A stretch of DNA of 64,000 nt from NCBI RefSeq assembly GCF_011193355.1, contig NZ_CP049780.1:1347582-1411581 (forward strand). The letters are read 5' to 3'. The translations under genes and the position numbers were made by a program. The number at the start of each line of letters is the position of its first letter. Position 1 is the first letter of the stretch. Source of the stretch: Streptomyces sp. JB150 (lineage in GTDB: Bacteria; Actinomycetota; Actinomycetes; Streptomycetales; Streptomycetaceae). This document shows, piece after piece, positions 8,676 to 16,522 of this stretch. Below the pieces are notes generated by a model, which was given only the letters and a program-made list of their open reading frames with translations, had not been told where the DNA came from and ran no database searches.

Positions 8676-9404
8676 ATGACGGACGAGCGGCCGCTGATCG
8701 GGGTCAGCACCTACCTGGAGACGGGGGCGCGCTGGGGCGTGTGGGAGCTGGAGGCGGCGCTGCTGCCCGCCGGGTACTTCCGGCTGGTGCAGCGCGCGGG
8801 CGGACTGGCGGCGATGCTGCCGCCGGACGCGCCGGACCGGGCGGCGGCGGTGGTGGCCCGCCTGGACGGGCTGGTCGTCGCGGGCGGCCCCGACGTCGAC
8901 CCGGCCCGCTACGGCGCCGACCGCGACCCGCGCACCGGCCCGCCGGCCCACGCGCGCGACGCCTGGGAACTCGCCCTGATCGAGGCGGCGGTGGCGGCCC
9001 GGGTGCCGCTGCTGGGCGTCTGCCGGGGCATGCAGCTGCTGAACGTGGCGCTCGGCGGCACCCTCGTACAGCACCTCGACGGCCACGCCGAGGTGGTCGG
9101 CGTCTTCGGCCGCCACCCGGTCAGGCCGGTCCCGGGCACGCGCTACGCCGCGATCGTCCCGGAGGAGACGTCCGTCCCCACGTACCACCACCAGGCGGTC
9201 GACCGCCTGGGCACCGGGCTGCTGCCGAGCGCCCACGCCGCCGACGGCACGGTCGAGGCGATCGAGCTGCCGGACACCGACGCCTGGACGCTCGGCGTCC
9301 AGTGGCACCCGGAGATGGGCGAGGACGACCGCGTGATGCGCGCGCTGGTCCGGGCCGCCGCGACGGCCCGGCCGTCTCGCCGGAGCGAGGGAACTCGCCC
9401 GTGA
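8676..9404 (+). CDS. Class I glutamine amidotransferase, gamma-glutamyl-amine hydrolase (PuuD-like)
   Basis: A 242-residue peptidase C26 family protein. The nucleophile is Cys116 in GVCRGMQ, the DNA also encodes the conserved GGPDVDPARYG near residue 70, and the catalytic His and Glu lie in QWHPE near 216. ATG 8676 follows GGGGAGGTCGG; an upstream in-frame ATG at 8634 lacks a site. It should hydrolyse the gamma-glutamyl bond and release glutamate at the end of the pathway begun by the GS-like ligase. It lies 118 bases after the FadR-type gene and converges on the LysR gene with a 26-base gap. Confidence 0.86.
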   Translation: MTDERPLIGVSTYLETGARWGVWELEAALLPAGYFRLVQRAGGLAAMLPPDAPDRAAAVVARLDGLVVAGGPDVDPARYGADRDPRTGPPAHARDAWELALIEAAVAARVPLLGVCRGMQLLNVALGGTLVQHLDGHAEVVGVFGRHPVRPVPGTRYAAIVPEETSVPTYHHQAVDRLGTGLLPSAHAADGTVEAIELPDTDAWTLGVQWHPEMGEDDRVMRALVRAAATARPSRRSEGTRP

Positions 9405-9430
9405 CCGAAGCTCTCACCGCCCCCCGCGGA

Positions 9431-10447
9431 CTACCGGCGCGTCAGTGACAGCAGGTCGCGTGCCGGGCCCGCCGGGCGGTGGCCGGTGCGCCAGACGGCG
9501 CGGAGGTCGCGGCGAAGGCTGACGCGGTCCACGGGGACGCTGACCAGGCGGCGGGTGGACAGCTCCTCGCGGACGGACAGCTCGCTGAGGACGGCGGGGC
9601 CCGCGCCGGCGACGGCGGAGGCCTTCACGGCGGTGGTGGAGGAGAGTTCGATCAGGGGGCGGGCCAGGCCGCCCAGCGCCGCGTCGAGGACCTGCCGGGT
9701 GCCGGAGCCCTTCTCGCGCAGGACCAGCGGAGTGGAGGCGAGTTCGGCGGGCGACAGCGGCTCCCGGCGGCGGGCCCAGGGGTGGCCGGGGGCCGTGACG
9801 ACGATGAGCCGGTCGCGGGCGACGACCACCGCGTCCAGTCCGGGCGGCACGGTCAGTCCCTCGACGAAGCCGAGGTCGGCCTCGTCGGACAGCAGCCGCT
9901 CGGCCACCGCGGCCGAGTTCCCGGCGAGCAGCGACACCGCCGTGTCGGGCCGCTGGGCGCGCAGCGCGAGCAGCCAGCCGGGCAGCAGGTACTCGGCGAT
10001 GGTCATGCTGGCCGCCACCCGCAGGCGCGAGTCGCGCCGGTCGCGCAGCGCCTGCGCGCCCGCGTCGAACGCCTCCGCCGCCTCGACGACCCGCCGGGCC
10101 CAGTCGGTCACCAGGGCACCCGCGTCGGTGAGCCGGGAGCCGCGCGGCGAGCGGTCGACGAGGGCCACGCCCAGCTGGCGCTCCATGGAGCGGATCCGGC
10201 TGCTGGCCGCGGGCTGGGTGATGCCGACCTCGCGGGCGGCGGCGCCCAGGCTGCCGAGCCGGGCCACGGCCAGCAGCAGCTCCAGGGCACCCAGGTCGGG
10301 CACCCGGTGCGCCAGCGACCCGGTCGTCGGGGCGTAGGTGGGAGGGGCCGGCGCGGACTCCTGTGCCGCGTCGGGGTCCGTGGTGCCGCCCGTGGTGATG
10401 CCTGGGGTGCCGCCCGTAGTGCCGGGAGTGTCGCTCGTCCTGCTCAT
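9431..10447 (-). CDS. LysR-family transcriptional regulator
   Basis: A 338-residue LysR protein with an unusual Thr/Gly/Pro-rich extension of about 45 residues before the helix-turn-helix (LLLAVARLGSLGAAAREVGI, TQPAASSRIRSMERQLG, about 55-105). A type-2 periplasmic-binding-like effector domain follows (MTIAEYLLPGWLLAL, TAPGHPW, EKGSGTRQ). The ERQLGVALVDRSPRG stretch and the EKGSGTR motif resemble the CysB/CbbR-like branch. It is divergent from the TDT transporter gene, and its start codon lies within a short palindrome, which suggests autoregulation. ATG 10447 has only a weak ribosome site, so a start inside the low-complexity part is possible. Confidence 0.88.
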   Translation of the reverse strand: MSRTSDTPGTTGGTPGITTGGTTDPDAAQESAPAPPTYAPTTGSLAHRVPDLGALELLLAVARLGSLGAAAREVGITQPAASSRIRSMERQLGVALVDRSPRGSRLTDAGALVTDWARRVVEAAEAFDAGAQALRDRRDSRLRVAASMTIAEYLLPGWLLALRAQRPDTAVSLLAGNSAAVAERLLSDEADLGFVEGLTVPPGLDAVVVARDRLIVVTAPGHPWARRREPLSPAELASTPLVLREKGSGTRQVLDAALGGLARPLIELSSTTAVKASAVAGAGPAVLSELSVREELSTRRLVSVPVDRVSLRRDLRAVWRTGHRPAGPARDLLSLTRR

Positions 10448-10461
10448 AAGGCCAGTTTATG
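10445..10461. promoter_or_regulatory. Putative LysR operator, CATAA-N7-TTATG
   Basis: A perfect 5-bp inverted repeat (CATAA and TTATG separated by 7 bases) overlaps the LysR start codon, in the space between the LysR gene and the divergent TDT transporter. The spacing fits the TNA-N7-TNA pattern known for CbbR-like LysR regulators. Seen in sequence; the binding role is inferred. Confidence 0.4.
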
Positions 10462-10517
10462 CCCTCATAGACACATGATCCCTGGTGGGGACCGTCCGGG
10501 GACGGGAGGGTTGCGGC

Positions 10518-11642
10518 ATGGTCACCGCAGTCCGCCACCTCGGTCCCAACTGGTACGCCTCCGTGATGGGAACCGCCGTCGTGGGCACGGCGGGCGCCGC
10601 GCTCCCGCTGCCGCTCCCCGGCCTGCGCACCGCCTGCACCGCCGCCTGGGCGCTCGCCCTCGCCCTGCTGGTGACCCTGCTCGCCGCCCGCGCCCTGCAC
10701 TGGTCCCACCACCGCGACCAGGCCCGCGCCCACCTGGCCGATCCGGCCACGGCACCGTTCTACGGCTGCCTGGCCATGGCCCTGGTGTCGGTCGGCGGCG
10801 GCGCCCTCACGCTGGGCCCGGCCTGGCTCGGCGGGAGCGCGGCGCTCGCCCTGGGCGCGGTGCTGTTCGGCGTCGGTACGGCGGTGGGGCTGTGGGTCGC
10901 GGTCGCCGTGCCGTACCTGATGGCCGTACGCCACCGCGTGGAGCCGCAGCAGGCCACTCCGGTGTGGCTGCTGCCGCTGGTCGCACCGATGGTGTCGGCG
11001 GCGGTCGGGCCGCTGCTGGTGCCGCACCTGCCGCCCGGACAGGCCCGCGCGACCCTGCTGTTCGGGTGCGTCGGGCTGTTCGGGCTGAGCCTGTGCGGCA
11101 CGCTGCTGATGCTGCCGCTGGTCTTCGCGCGGCTGGTCACGGCGGGCCCGCTGCCGCTCGCCCTGACCCCGACGCTGTTCCTGGTGCTGGGCCCGCTGGG
11201 GCAGTCCACCACCGCGGCCGGCATGTTCGCGGACGTCGCCCCGCTCGCCCTGCCGCACGCCCGCGACGGCTGGTTCACGCTGCCCGCCGTCCTGTACGGG
11301 GTGCCGGTGATGGGGTTCGCGCTGCTGTGGCTGGGCCTGGCCACCGCACACGTGGCGCGCGCCCGGCGGCAGGGCATGGGCTTCGCGATGACCTGGTGGG
11401 CGTTCACCTTCCCGGTCGGCACCTGCGTCACCGGCGCCGCGTCACTGGCCCGGCACACCGGCCTGGCCGTCTTCGACGGGCTCGCGGTCCTGCTGTACGG
11501 CGTGCTGGTCGCCGCCTGGGTCACGGCCGCCGCGCACACCGCGCGGGGCGTGCTCAGCGGACGGCTGCTCGCAGCGCCGCGCCCAGGACCGCCGGCGCCT
11601 CGGCCAGTGACGGCCCGTACCACGTCAGGTGCCGTCCGCTGA
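10518..11642 (+). CDS. TDT-family membrane transporter (TehA/SLAC1-like)
   Basis: A 374-residue polytopic protein with about ten hydrophobic helices and the typical opening NWYASVMGTAVVGTAG, a family hallmark (tellurite-resistance/dicarboxylate transporter, SLAC1 anion channel fold). Further support comes from FAMTWWAFTFPVGTC in the penultimate helix region. ATG 10518 follows GGGAGGG. The last 28 or so residues are a Pro/Arg-rich tail read through the antisense of the neighbouring BtuF-like gene, with which it overlaps by 89 bases. The divergent LysR gene probably regulates it. The transported ion (sulfite, malate, chloride or other) is not determined. Confidence 0.86.
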   Translation: MVTAVRHLGPNWYASVMGTAVVGTAGAALPLPLPGLRTACTAAWALALALLVTLLAARALHWSHHRDQARAHLADPATAPFYGCLAMALVSVGGGALTLGPAWLGGSAALALGAVLFGVGTAVGLWVAVAVPYLMAVRHRVEPQQATPVWLLPLVAPMVSAAVGPLLVPHLPPGQARATLLFGCVGLFGLSLCGTLLMLPLVFARLVTAGPLPLALTPTLFLVLGPLGQSTTAAGMFADVAPLALPHARDGWFTLPAVLYGVPVMGFALLWLGLATAHVARARRQGMGFAMTWWAFTFPVGTCVTGAASLARHTGLAVFDGLAVLLYGVLVAAWVTAAAHTARGVLSGRLLAAPRPGPPAPRPVTARTTSGAVR

Positions 11643-12369
11643 CGAGCGCGCAGCGCAGCCCGGGGAAGGCCTCGGGGCCGTCGTCGGCGGTGAAGCGGTG
11701 CGGCTCGTCGGGCAGGACGACGAGGTCCGGGCGGGCCGCGACCAGCTCGTCGAGCGGGACGCGCGGGTAGCGGTCGGCGTGGTCGGCGTACAGGTGGTCG
11801 ACGCCGAGCCGGGCGAGGACGTCGCCCGCGAAGGTGTCCCGGCCCAGCACCATCCAGGGCCGCCGCCAGACCGGCACCACGGCCGTCGCGCGGCGCTCCG
11901 GCAGCGGCGGGGACGGCAGTGACCGCGGGGACGGCAGTGACCGCCGGGACGGCAGCGACAGCACGGACGGCTGGGACTTCGCGGACGCCAGGAACGGGGA
12001 CTGCGGGGACGCCCACGCCGCCTCCGCCTCGTCCAGCCAGCGCGGCCGGGAGCGCGCGCCGCACGCGGTCAGCACCCGGTCCAGCTCGCGGAAGGCCTGC
12101 GGCACGTCGCGCACCTCGGTCACCAGCACCTCCACGCCCGCGGCGCGCAGGGCGTCGAGGTCGGGGGCGCGGTTCTCCTCCTCGTTGGCGATGACCAGGT
12201 CGGGGGCGAGCGCGATGATCCGGTCGGTCTTCGGGTTCTTGGTGCCGCCGACGCGGGTGACGGCGAGACCCGCAGGATGGCTGCACCAGTCGGTGGCGCC
12301 GGCGAGCACGCCGGGCAGGGTCACGGCCACCGCCTCGGTGAGCGACGGCACCAGCGAGACGACCCTCAC
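11554..12369 (-). CDS. BtuF-like helical-backbone metal/cobalamin-binding domain protein without signal peptide
   Basis: A 271-residue protein beginning directly with the fold's first strand (RVVSLVPSLTEAVAVTLPG) and continuing with VGGTKNPKTDRIIALAPDLVIANEEEN. It belongs to the helical-backbone receptor family (BtuF/FhuD fold) but has no signal peptide or lipobox, so it is probably cytoplasmic. Between the two lobes, residues about 118-152 form a Ser/Pro/Arg repeat (three SLPS units) encoded by a short tandem repeat. GTG 12369 overlaps the stop of the XRE-cupin gene (GTGA), so the two are coupled. The 3' end overlaps the convergent transporter by 89 bases. No transporter subunits adjoin it. 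Confidence 0.8.
   Translation of the reverse strand: MRVVSLVPSLTEAVAVTLPGVLAGATDWCSHPAGLAVTRVGGTKNPKTDRIIALAPDLVIANEEENRAPDLDALRAAGVEVLVTEVRDVPQAFRELDRVLTACGARSRPRWLDEAEAAWASPQSPFLASAKSQPSVLSLPSRRSLPSPRSLPSPPLPERRATAVVPVWRRPWMVLGRDTFAGDVLARLGVDHLYADHADRYPRVPLDELVAARPDLVVLPDEPHRFTADDGPEAFPGLRCALVSGRHLTWYGPSLAEAPAVLGAALRAAVR
11910..11962. repeat. Short direct repeats inside the BtuF-like gene
   Basis: Three imperfect copies of an 18-base unit (about GGGACGGCAGTGACCGC) lie back to back. They encode the repeated SLPSRR/SLPSPR/SLPSPP linker. The array is in frame, so repeat number could vary without breaking the gene. Confidence 0.6.
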
Positions 12370-12935
12370 TGGCGGTGCCGGCCCTGGACGGCCTCGATGT
12401 GCTCCGCCACGGCCACGACCAGCACCCGGGTCTCCGGCACCGTCGCCCGCCAGCGGTGGCGCACCCCGCCGGTGAGGTAGAGGGTGTCGCCGCGGCCCAG
12501 GCGGTAGGCGCGGCCCTCCGCCTCGATCTCGACCTGGCCGTCCGCGACGTACATCAGCTGGTCGTTGCGGTGCTGGAACTCGCGGCCCGCGTCATGGTCG
12601 CCGGTGAACTCCAAGGCGTGCATCTGGTGGTGGCCGCGCACCAGCGACCGCACCTGCGGCTCGGGCGACTGGTCGGTCTCCTCGGCACGCACCACGTCGA
12701 CGCTGCACGCCGGGTCGGCGGCGGCGAGGAGTTCGACGGCGGTGGTGCGCAGCGCGTCGGCCACCTTCTCCAGGGAGCCGCGGCTGGGACGCGCGCGGTC
12801 GTTCTCGACCTGGCTCAGGAAGGGCACCGACAGGCCGCTGCGTTCGGCCACGACGGCGAGGGTGAGCTCCAGGGCCCGGCGCCGCCGCCGGACGGCCGCG
12901 CCCACCCGAAGGGGCTGTTCTTTGTGGTCGCCCAT
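12366..12935 (-). CDS. XRE-cupin transcriptional regulator
   Basis: A 189-residue protein with an N-terminal Cro/CI helix-turn-helix (LTLAVVAERSGLSVPFLSQV then ENDRARPS, about 24-55) and a C-terminal cupin (MHALEFTGDHDAGREFQHRN, DQLMYVADGQVEIEAEGRAY, GDTLYLTGGVRHRW) with conserved His, Glu and His positions. This is the usual build of small-molecule-responsive regulators. It is first in a two-gene unit with the BtuF-like protein (4-base GTGA overlap), which it may regulate. ATG 12935 is preceded by GGAGGGAG. Confidence 0.87.
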   Translation of the reverse strand: MGDHKEQPLRVGAAVRRRRRALELTLAVVAERSGLSVPFLSQVENDRARPSRGSLEKVADALRTTAVELLAAADPACSVDVVRAEETDQSPEPQVRSLVRGHHQMHALEFTGDHDAGREFQHRNDQLMYVADGQVEIEAEGRAYRLGRGDTLYLTGGVRHRWRATVPETRVLVVAVAEHIEAVQGRHRQ

Positions 12936-13291
12936 CGCTCCGGCTCCCTCCTTCGCTCGTCGCGCTGTCGCCGATGAGTAGTTCTCTGCACCCTACGCAT
13001 GTTCGGCAAACCGTTCACGGGGCTGTCACATCGACGTCGCACGGGGTGGGGTGCGACCTCACAGTTCGCGCCAGTGGATCAGCCGTCCCGCGCGCTCCAC
13101 GGCCTCCCATCCGCACAGCTGTTCGCTCTTTTGATTCAATGCGGCAGCCGTCCCCGATGTTCCCGGAGGTGCCGGCCCGGCGCCGTTGCGGCCGGGGCCT
13201 GCTCCGGCGGCCGGGGCTCGGGCATCGGCGTAGCGCTCCGTGGTTGTCCGGATCCTTGTGGTGCGCCGCGCACACGGCGAGGGGCGGACCG
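12936..13291. other. Intergenic stretch between the XRE gene and the betaine transporter
   Basis: About 350 bases without a convincing gene. It must hold the promoter of the XRE-cupin unit (minus strand). A few T/A-richer spots (for example around 13122-13142) are the only notable composition change. The open frames crossing it are antisense shadows. No tRNA or riboswitch-like fold was recognised. Confidence 0.5.
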
Positions 13292-13317
13292 CCACCACGG
13301 CCTCGGCCGTACGGTGG
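13292..13317 (-). terminator. Hairpin downstream of the betaine permease/binding protein gene
   Basis: CCACC-ACGGCC pairs with GGCCGT-AC-GGTGG around a 2-base loop with a small AC bulge, about 40 bases past the stop. It is a plausible terminator for the minus-strand operon; no T-run is present, as usual in this genus. Confidence 0.45.
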
Positions 13318-13354
13318 GGCCCGCCCCTCGCTCCGGGCGGCGGGGTCCGTCAGG

Positions 13355-15184
13355 TCACCCGGCCGCCTGGCTCCTGCCGCCGCGGCCGTCGACCGGGGCC
13401 CACCGGTCGACCAAGCCGGGGTTCCGCTTCAGCCAGGTGCGGACGGCGTCCTGCTCCCCGCCCTTGCCGGCCTTCTGGATCTGCGCCTCCAGGCTCGTCA
13501 GCTGCTCCTCGGTCATCGAGAAGTCCTCAAGCCAGCGGCTCACCTCGGGGTGGTCCTCGGCGAAGCCCTTCCGGGCGAGCGTGTGCACACCGTCGCCCTT
13601 GCCCCAGGCGCCGCGGGGATCCTTCAGCTTCTTCAGCTCGTACTCGCTGTACGCCCAGTGCGGCGACCAGAGGGTGACGACGACCGGCCTCCGCTGCGCG
13701 TACGCGCGCTTCAGCTCGGCGAGCATGGCGGGCGTGGAGCCGTCGACGACGTCGTACGCGTCCTCCAGGCCGTACTCCTTCATCACCTTGTTCTTGAGCA
13801 GGCCCATCATCCCGGCGCTGGGCTCGATGCCGACGATCCGGCCGCCGAAGTCGCCGGCGTGCTTCTTCAGGTCGCCGAGCGTGTCGACGTCCTTCATGTA
13901 CGCCGGGACGGACAGTTCCAGCGAGGTCGGGCCGTACCAGCTGCCGAGGTCGTCGAGCCGCTTGCCGTACTTCGCCCAGTACTCGGCGTGGGTGCTGGGC
14001 AGCCACGCGTCGGTCTGGAAGTCGACCTGGCCGGTGGCGAGACCGGTGTAGAGCGGGCCGGCCGCGTACTGGGTGGCGGTGACGTCGAAGCCGCGCCGCT
14101 CCAGGATCTCCTTCCAGAGGTGAGTCGAGGCGATGCCCTCGTCCCACGGGATGTACCCGATGGTGATCTCCTCGCCCCTGCCGACGTTCGACGCGGAGGC
14201 CTCGGCGGTGCCGGCGGAGCCGCCGAGGACGCCCATGCCGCCCGCGACCAGCGCGAGGACGGCCACGCCGACGAGCGGTACGGCCGGGCGGGGGCGGTGG
14301 GTCCACAGGGCCTTGGCGCCGCTCGCCACGCGCGCCCTCGCGGCGGCGCGGCGGCCGAGCGGGGAGATCTGCGTGCCGAGGGCGCTGGTCATCCGGTCGA
14401 GGTAGACGGCGAGGACGACGATGGCGACGCCCGCCTCGAAGCCATAGCCGATCTCCAGCCGGCCGATGGCCTCGTTGACCGCGCCGCCGAGCCCGCCGGT
14501 GCCGGCCATGCCGGCGATGACGACCATCGACAGCCCCAGCATGATCACCTGGTTGACGCCCGCCATGATCGTGGGCAGGGCGAGCGGCAGCTGGACCCGC
14601 AGCAGCGTGTCCCGGGGGCTGGTGCCGAACGCCTCGGCGGCCTCCACCAGGTCCTTGTCGACCTGGCGGATGCCCAGCTCGGTCATGCGCACGCCCGGTG
14701 CGACGGCGAAGATCAGCGTGGCGATGACACCGGCGGCGGTGCCCAGCCCGAAGAAGAGGATGGCCGGGATCAGCAGCACCATCGACGGCATGGTCTGGAG
14801 CAGGTCCAGGACCGGCCGCACGGTGGCGCTGACCCGCCGGGAGCGGGCCGCCCAGATGCCCAGCGGCACGGCGACCACCAGGGCGATCACGGTGGCGACG
14901 AGCACCAGGGAGAGGGTCGACATGGCCCGCTCCCACAGGCCGAGCGAGTCGACCAGCGCGAAGCCCGCGAAGGCGAGGACGCCCGGGAGCAGGCCGCGCA
15001 GCCACCAGGCCGGCACCGCGAGGATGCCCGCGAGCAGCAGCGGGGCGGGCGCGGTGAGCACGGCGTCGATGCCGTCGTACATGCCCTCGACGAGCGTCCT
15101 GACCGCGTCGAAGAGCCAGGACAGGTGGTTCAGCAGCCAGTCGACACCGGAGTCGACCCAGTCACCGAGGTGGAACCTGGGCAT
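13355..15184 (-). CDS. Fused glycine betaine/proline ABC permease and substrate-binding protein (ProW-ProX)
   Basis: A 609-residue fusion. Residues 1-280 are a BPD-type permease: several membrane helices and the EAA loop EAAEAFGTSPRDTLLRVQLP at 181-200. A further helix (about 303-322) leads to an OpuAC-type binding domain from residue 338 (ITIGYIPWDEGIASTHLWKE; also YWAKYGKRLDDLGSWYGP and TLWSPHWAY with the aromatic residues expected for a quaternary-amine cage). ATG 15184 shares one base with the proV stop (TGATG), so translation is coupled. The binding domain is tethered outside the cell instead of being a separate lipoprotein. Together with ProV it makes an osmoprotectant importer. Confidence 0.9.
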   Translation of the reverse strand: MPRFHLGDWVDSGVDWLLNHLSWLFDAVRTLVEGMYDGIDAVLTAPAPLLLAGILAVPAWWLRGLLPGVLAFAGFALVDSLGLWERAMSTLSLVLVATVIALVVAVPLGIWAARSRRVSATVRPVLDLLQTMPSMVLLIPAILFFGLGTAAGVIATLIFAVAPGVRMTELGIRQVDKDLVEAAEAFGTSPRDTLLRVQLPLALPTIMAGVNQVIMLGLSMVVIAGMAGTGGLGGAVNEAIGRLEIGYGFEAGVAIVVLAVYLDRMTSALGTQISPLGRRAAARARVASGAKALWTHRPRPAVPLVGVAVLALVAGGMGVLGGSAGTAEASASNVGRGEEITIGYIPWDEGIASTHLWKEILERRGFDVTATQYAAGPLYTGLATGQVDFQTDAWLPSTHAEYWAKYGKRLDDLGSWYGPTSLELSVPAYMKDVDTLGDLKKHAGDFGGRIVGIEPSAGMMGLLKNKVMKEYGLEDAYDVVDGSTPAMLAELKRAYAQRRPVVVTLWSPHWAYSEYELKKLKDPRGAWGKGDGVHTLARKGFAEDHPEVSRWLEDFSMTEEQLTSLEAQIQKAGKGGEQDAVRTWLKRNPGLVDRWAPVDGRGGRSQAAG

Positions 15185-16257
15185 CAGACGGTCACCGTCC
15201 CCTCGCGCCGGTCGTCGCAGGGCACGGGTCCGCCCTCCTCGTCGCCGAGGAAGCCGACGAGGCGCTGCCTCGGCACCACCCCGACGACCTCGCGCCCGGC
15301 GTCCAGGACGGCGACCGGGTGCGGCACGCGCGCGCTGATCGCGCACAGCTCGGTGAACGGGGTGTCCGGCGTCGCCGTCTCGCAGCCGCAGGTCCCCTCG
15401 TCGCCGCGCAGGCCGGTGTCCATCACGGCGGAGGCGGTCAGCACCCGGGAGCGGTCGACGTCCTGGATGAAGGAGGCGACGTAGTCGTTCGCGGGGCGCA
15501 GCAGGATGTCCTCGGCGGTGCCGGTCTGCACGATCCGGCCGTCGCGCATCACGGCGATGCGGTCGCCCAGGCGCATGGCCTCGTTCAGGTCGTGGGTGAT
15601 GAACACGATCGTCTTCTTCAGCGTCTTCTGGAGGGTGAGCAGCTGGTCCTGCATGTCGCGGCGGATCAGCGGGTCCAGGGCGCTGAAGGACTCGTCCATC
15701 AGCAGCAGGTCGGCGTCGGTGGCGAGCGCGCGGGCCAGGCCGACGCGCTGCTGCATACCGCCGGACAGCTCGTCCGGCCAGGACTTCTCCCAGCCCGCCA
15801 GACCGCACAGGGCCAGCGCCTCGCCGGCGCGCCGCTCGCGCTCGGCGCGGGGCACGCCCTGCACGGCCAGGCCGTAGGCCGCGTTTGCCAGCACGCTGCG
15901 GTGCGGGAACAGCGCGAAGTGCTGGAAGACCATGCTGATCTTGCGGGCGCGGACCTCGCGCAGCTCGCGGTCGCCGAGCGCGGTCAGGTCCCGGCCGTCG
16001 AAGCGGACCGCTCCGGCGGTCGGCTCCAGCAGCCCGTTGAGCATGCGCAGCAGCGTGGACTTGCCGGATCCGGACAGGCCCATGACGACGAAGATCTGGC
16101 CCGGCTCCACGGTGAAGGAGGCGTCGATCACGGCCGCGGTGGTGCCGTCGGCGCGCAGCTCCTCACGGTCGGCGCCGGCGCGGAGCCGGTCGACCGCCTC
16201 GTCCGGTCGTCTGCCGAACACCTTGTACAGATGGTCGGCCTCAAGCCTGGATGACAC
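15184..16257 (-). CDS. proV: Glycine betaine/proline ABC transporter ATP-binding protein
   Basis: A 357-residue ATPase of the ProV/OpuAA family. Walker A is GLSGSGKST (60-68), Q-loop VFQHFALFPHR, signature LSGGMQQR, Walker B LLLMDESFSALDP, H-loop ITHD, and a C-terminal CBS-like region (about 270-350) that in OpuA senses ionic strength. GTG 16257 follows GAGAGG. First gene of a two-gene operon with the fused permease/binding protein. A Cys-rich bit (GDEGTCGCETATPDTPF) in the CBS part is a local oddity. Regulation by osmotic stress is expected from the family, not shown here. Confidence 0.9.
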   Translation of the reverse strand: MSSRLEADHLYKVFGRRPDEAVDRLRAGADREELRADGTTAAVIDASFTVEPGQIFVVMGLSGSGKSTLLRMLNGLLEPTAGAVRFDGRDLTALGDRELREVRARKISMVFQHFALFPHRSVLANAAYGLAVQGVPRAERERRAGEALALCGLAGWEKSWPDELSGGMQQRVGLARALATDADLLLMDESFSALDPLIRRDMQDQLLTLQKTLKKTIVFITHDLNEAMRLGDRIAVMRDGRIVQTGTAEDILLRPANDYVASFIQDVDRSRVLTASAVMDTGLRGDEGTCGCETATPDTPFTELCAISARVPHPVAVLDAGREVVGVVPRQRLVGFLGDEEGGPVPCDDRREGTVTV

Positions 16258-16522
16258 ACGAACCTCTCGTCATGGACGGCGACAAAAAGACGGAGCGACG
16301 GGCGCGGGCAACAGCTGGGTGCGCGACCGGCATCGCTCCGAGCCCGCCCCTCCCCGGGTCCTGTCGGGGCAAACGCGAAGGTGGGCCAGTTCACGGGCGA
16401 GGCGCAGGACGCAACGCGTTTCCCCGTGCCGGGTGCTGTCAGTGGCGTACGGCATGATGCGAGGCCTGACCGGACGACTGATGCTCCTCGACACCGCCTC
16501 GCCGGTCCTTACTATTACCCGC

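Noticed and set aside
12974..15484. Long plus-strand frame opposite the betaine transporter
   Set aside because: Shadow of the fused permease/binding protein. No motif and no ribosome site.
15185..15808. Upstream extension of the fused permease frame into proV
   Set aside because: Arg/Pro-rich shadow of proV in another frame. The permease begins at ATG 15184, coupled to the proV stop.
15932..16522. Upstream extension of the serine recombinase frame
   Set aside because: It is antisense to proV. The resolvase domain starts at ATG 16523.
16258..16522. tRNA gene as an attachment site for the integrase
   Set aside because: No T-loop (GGTTCGAATCC-like) or acceptor pairing was found on either strand here or just after the recombinase gene.
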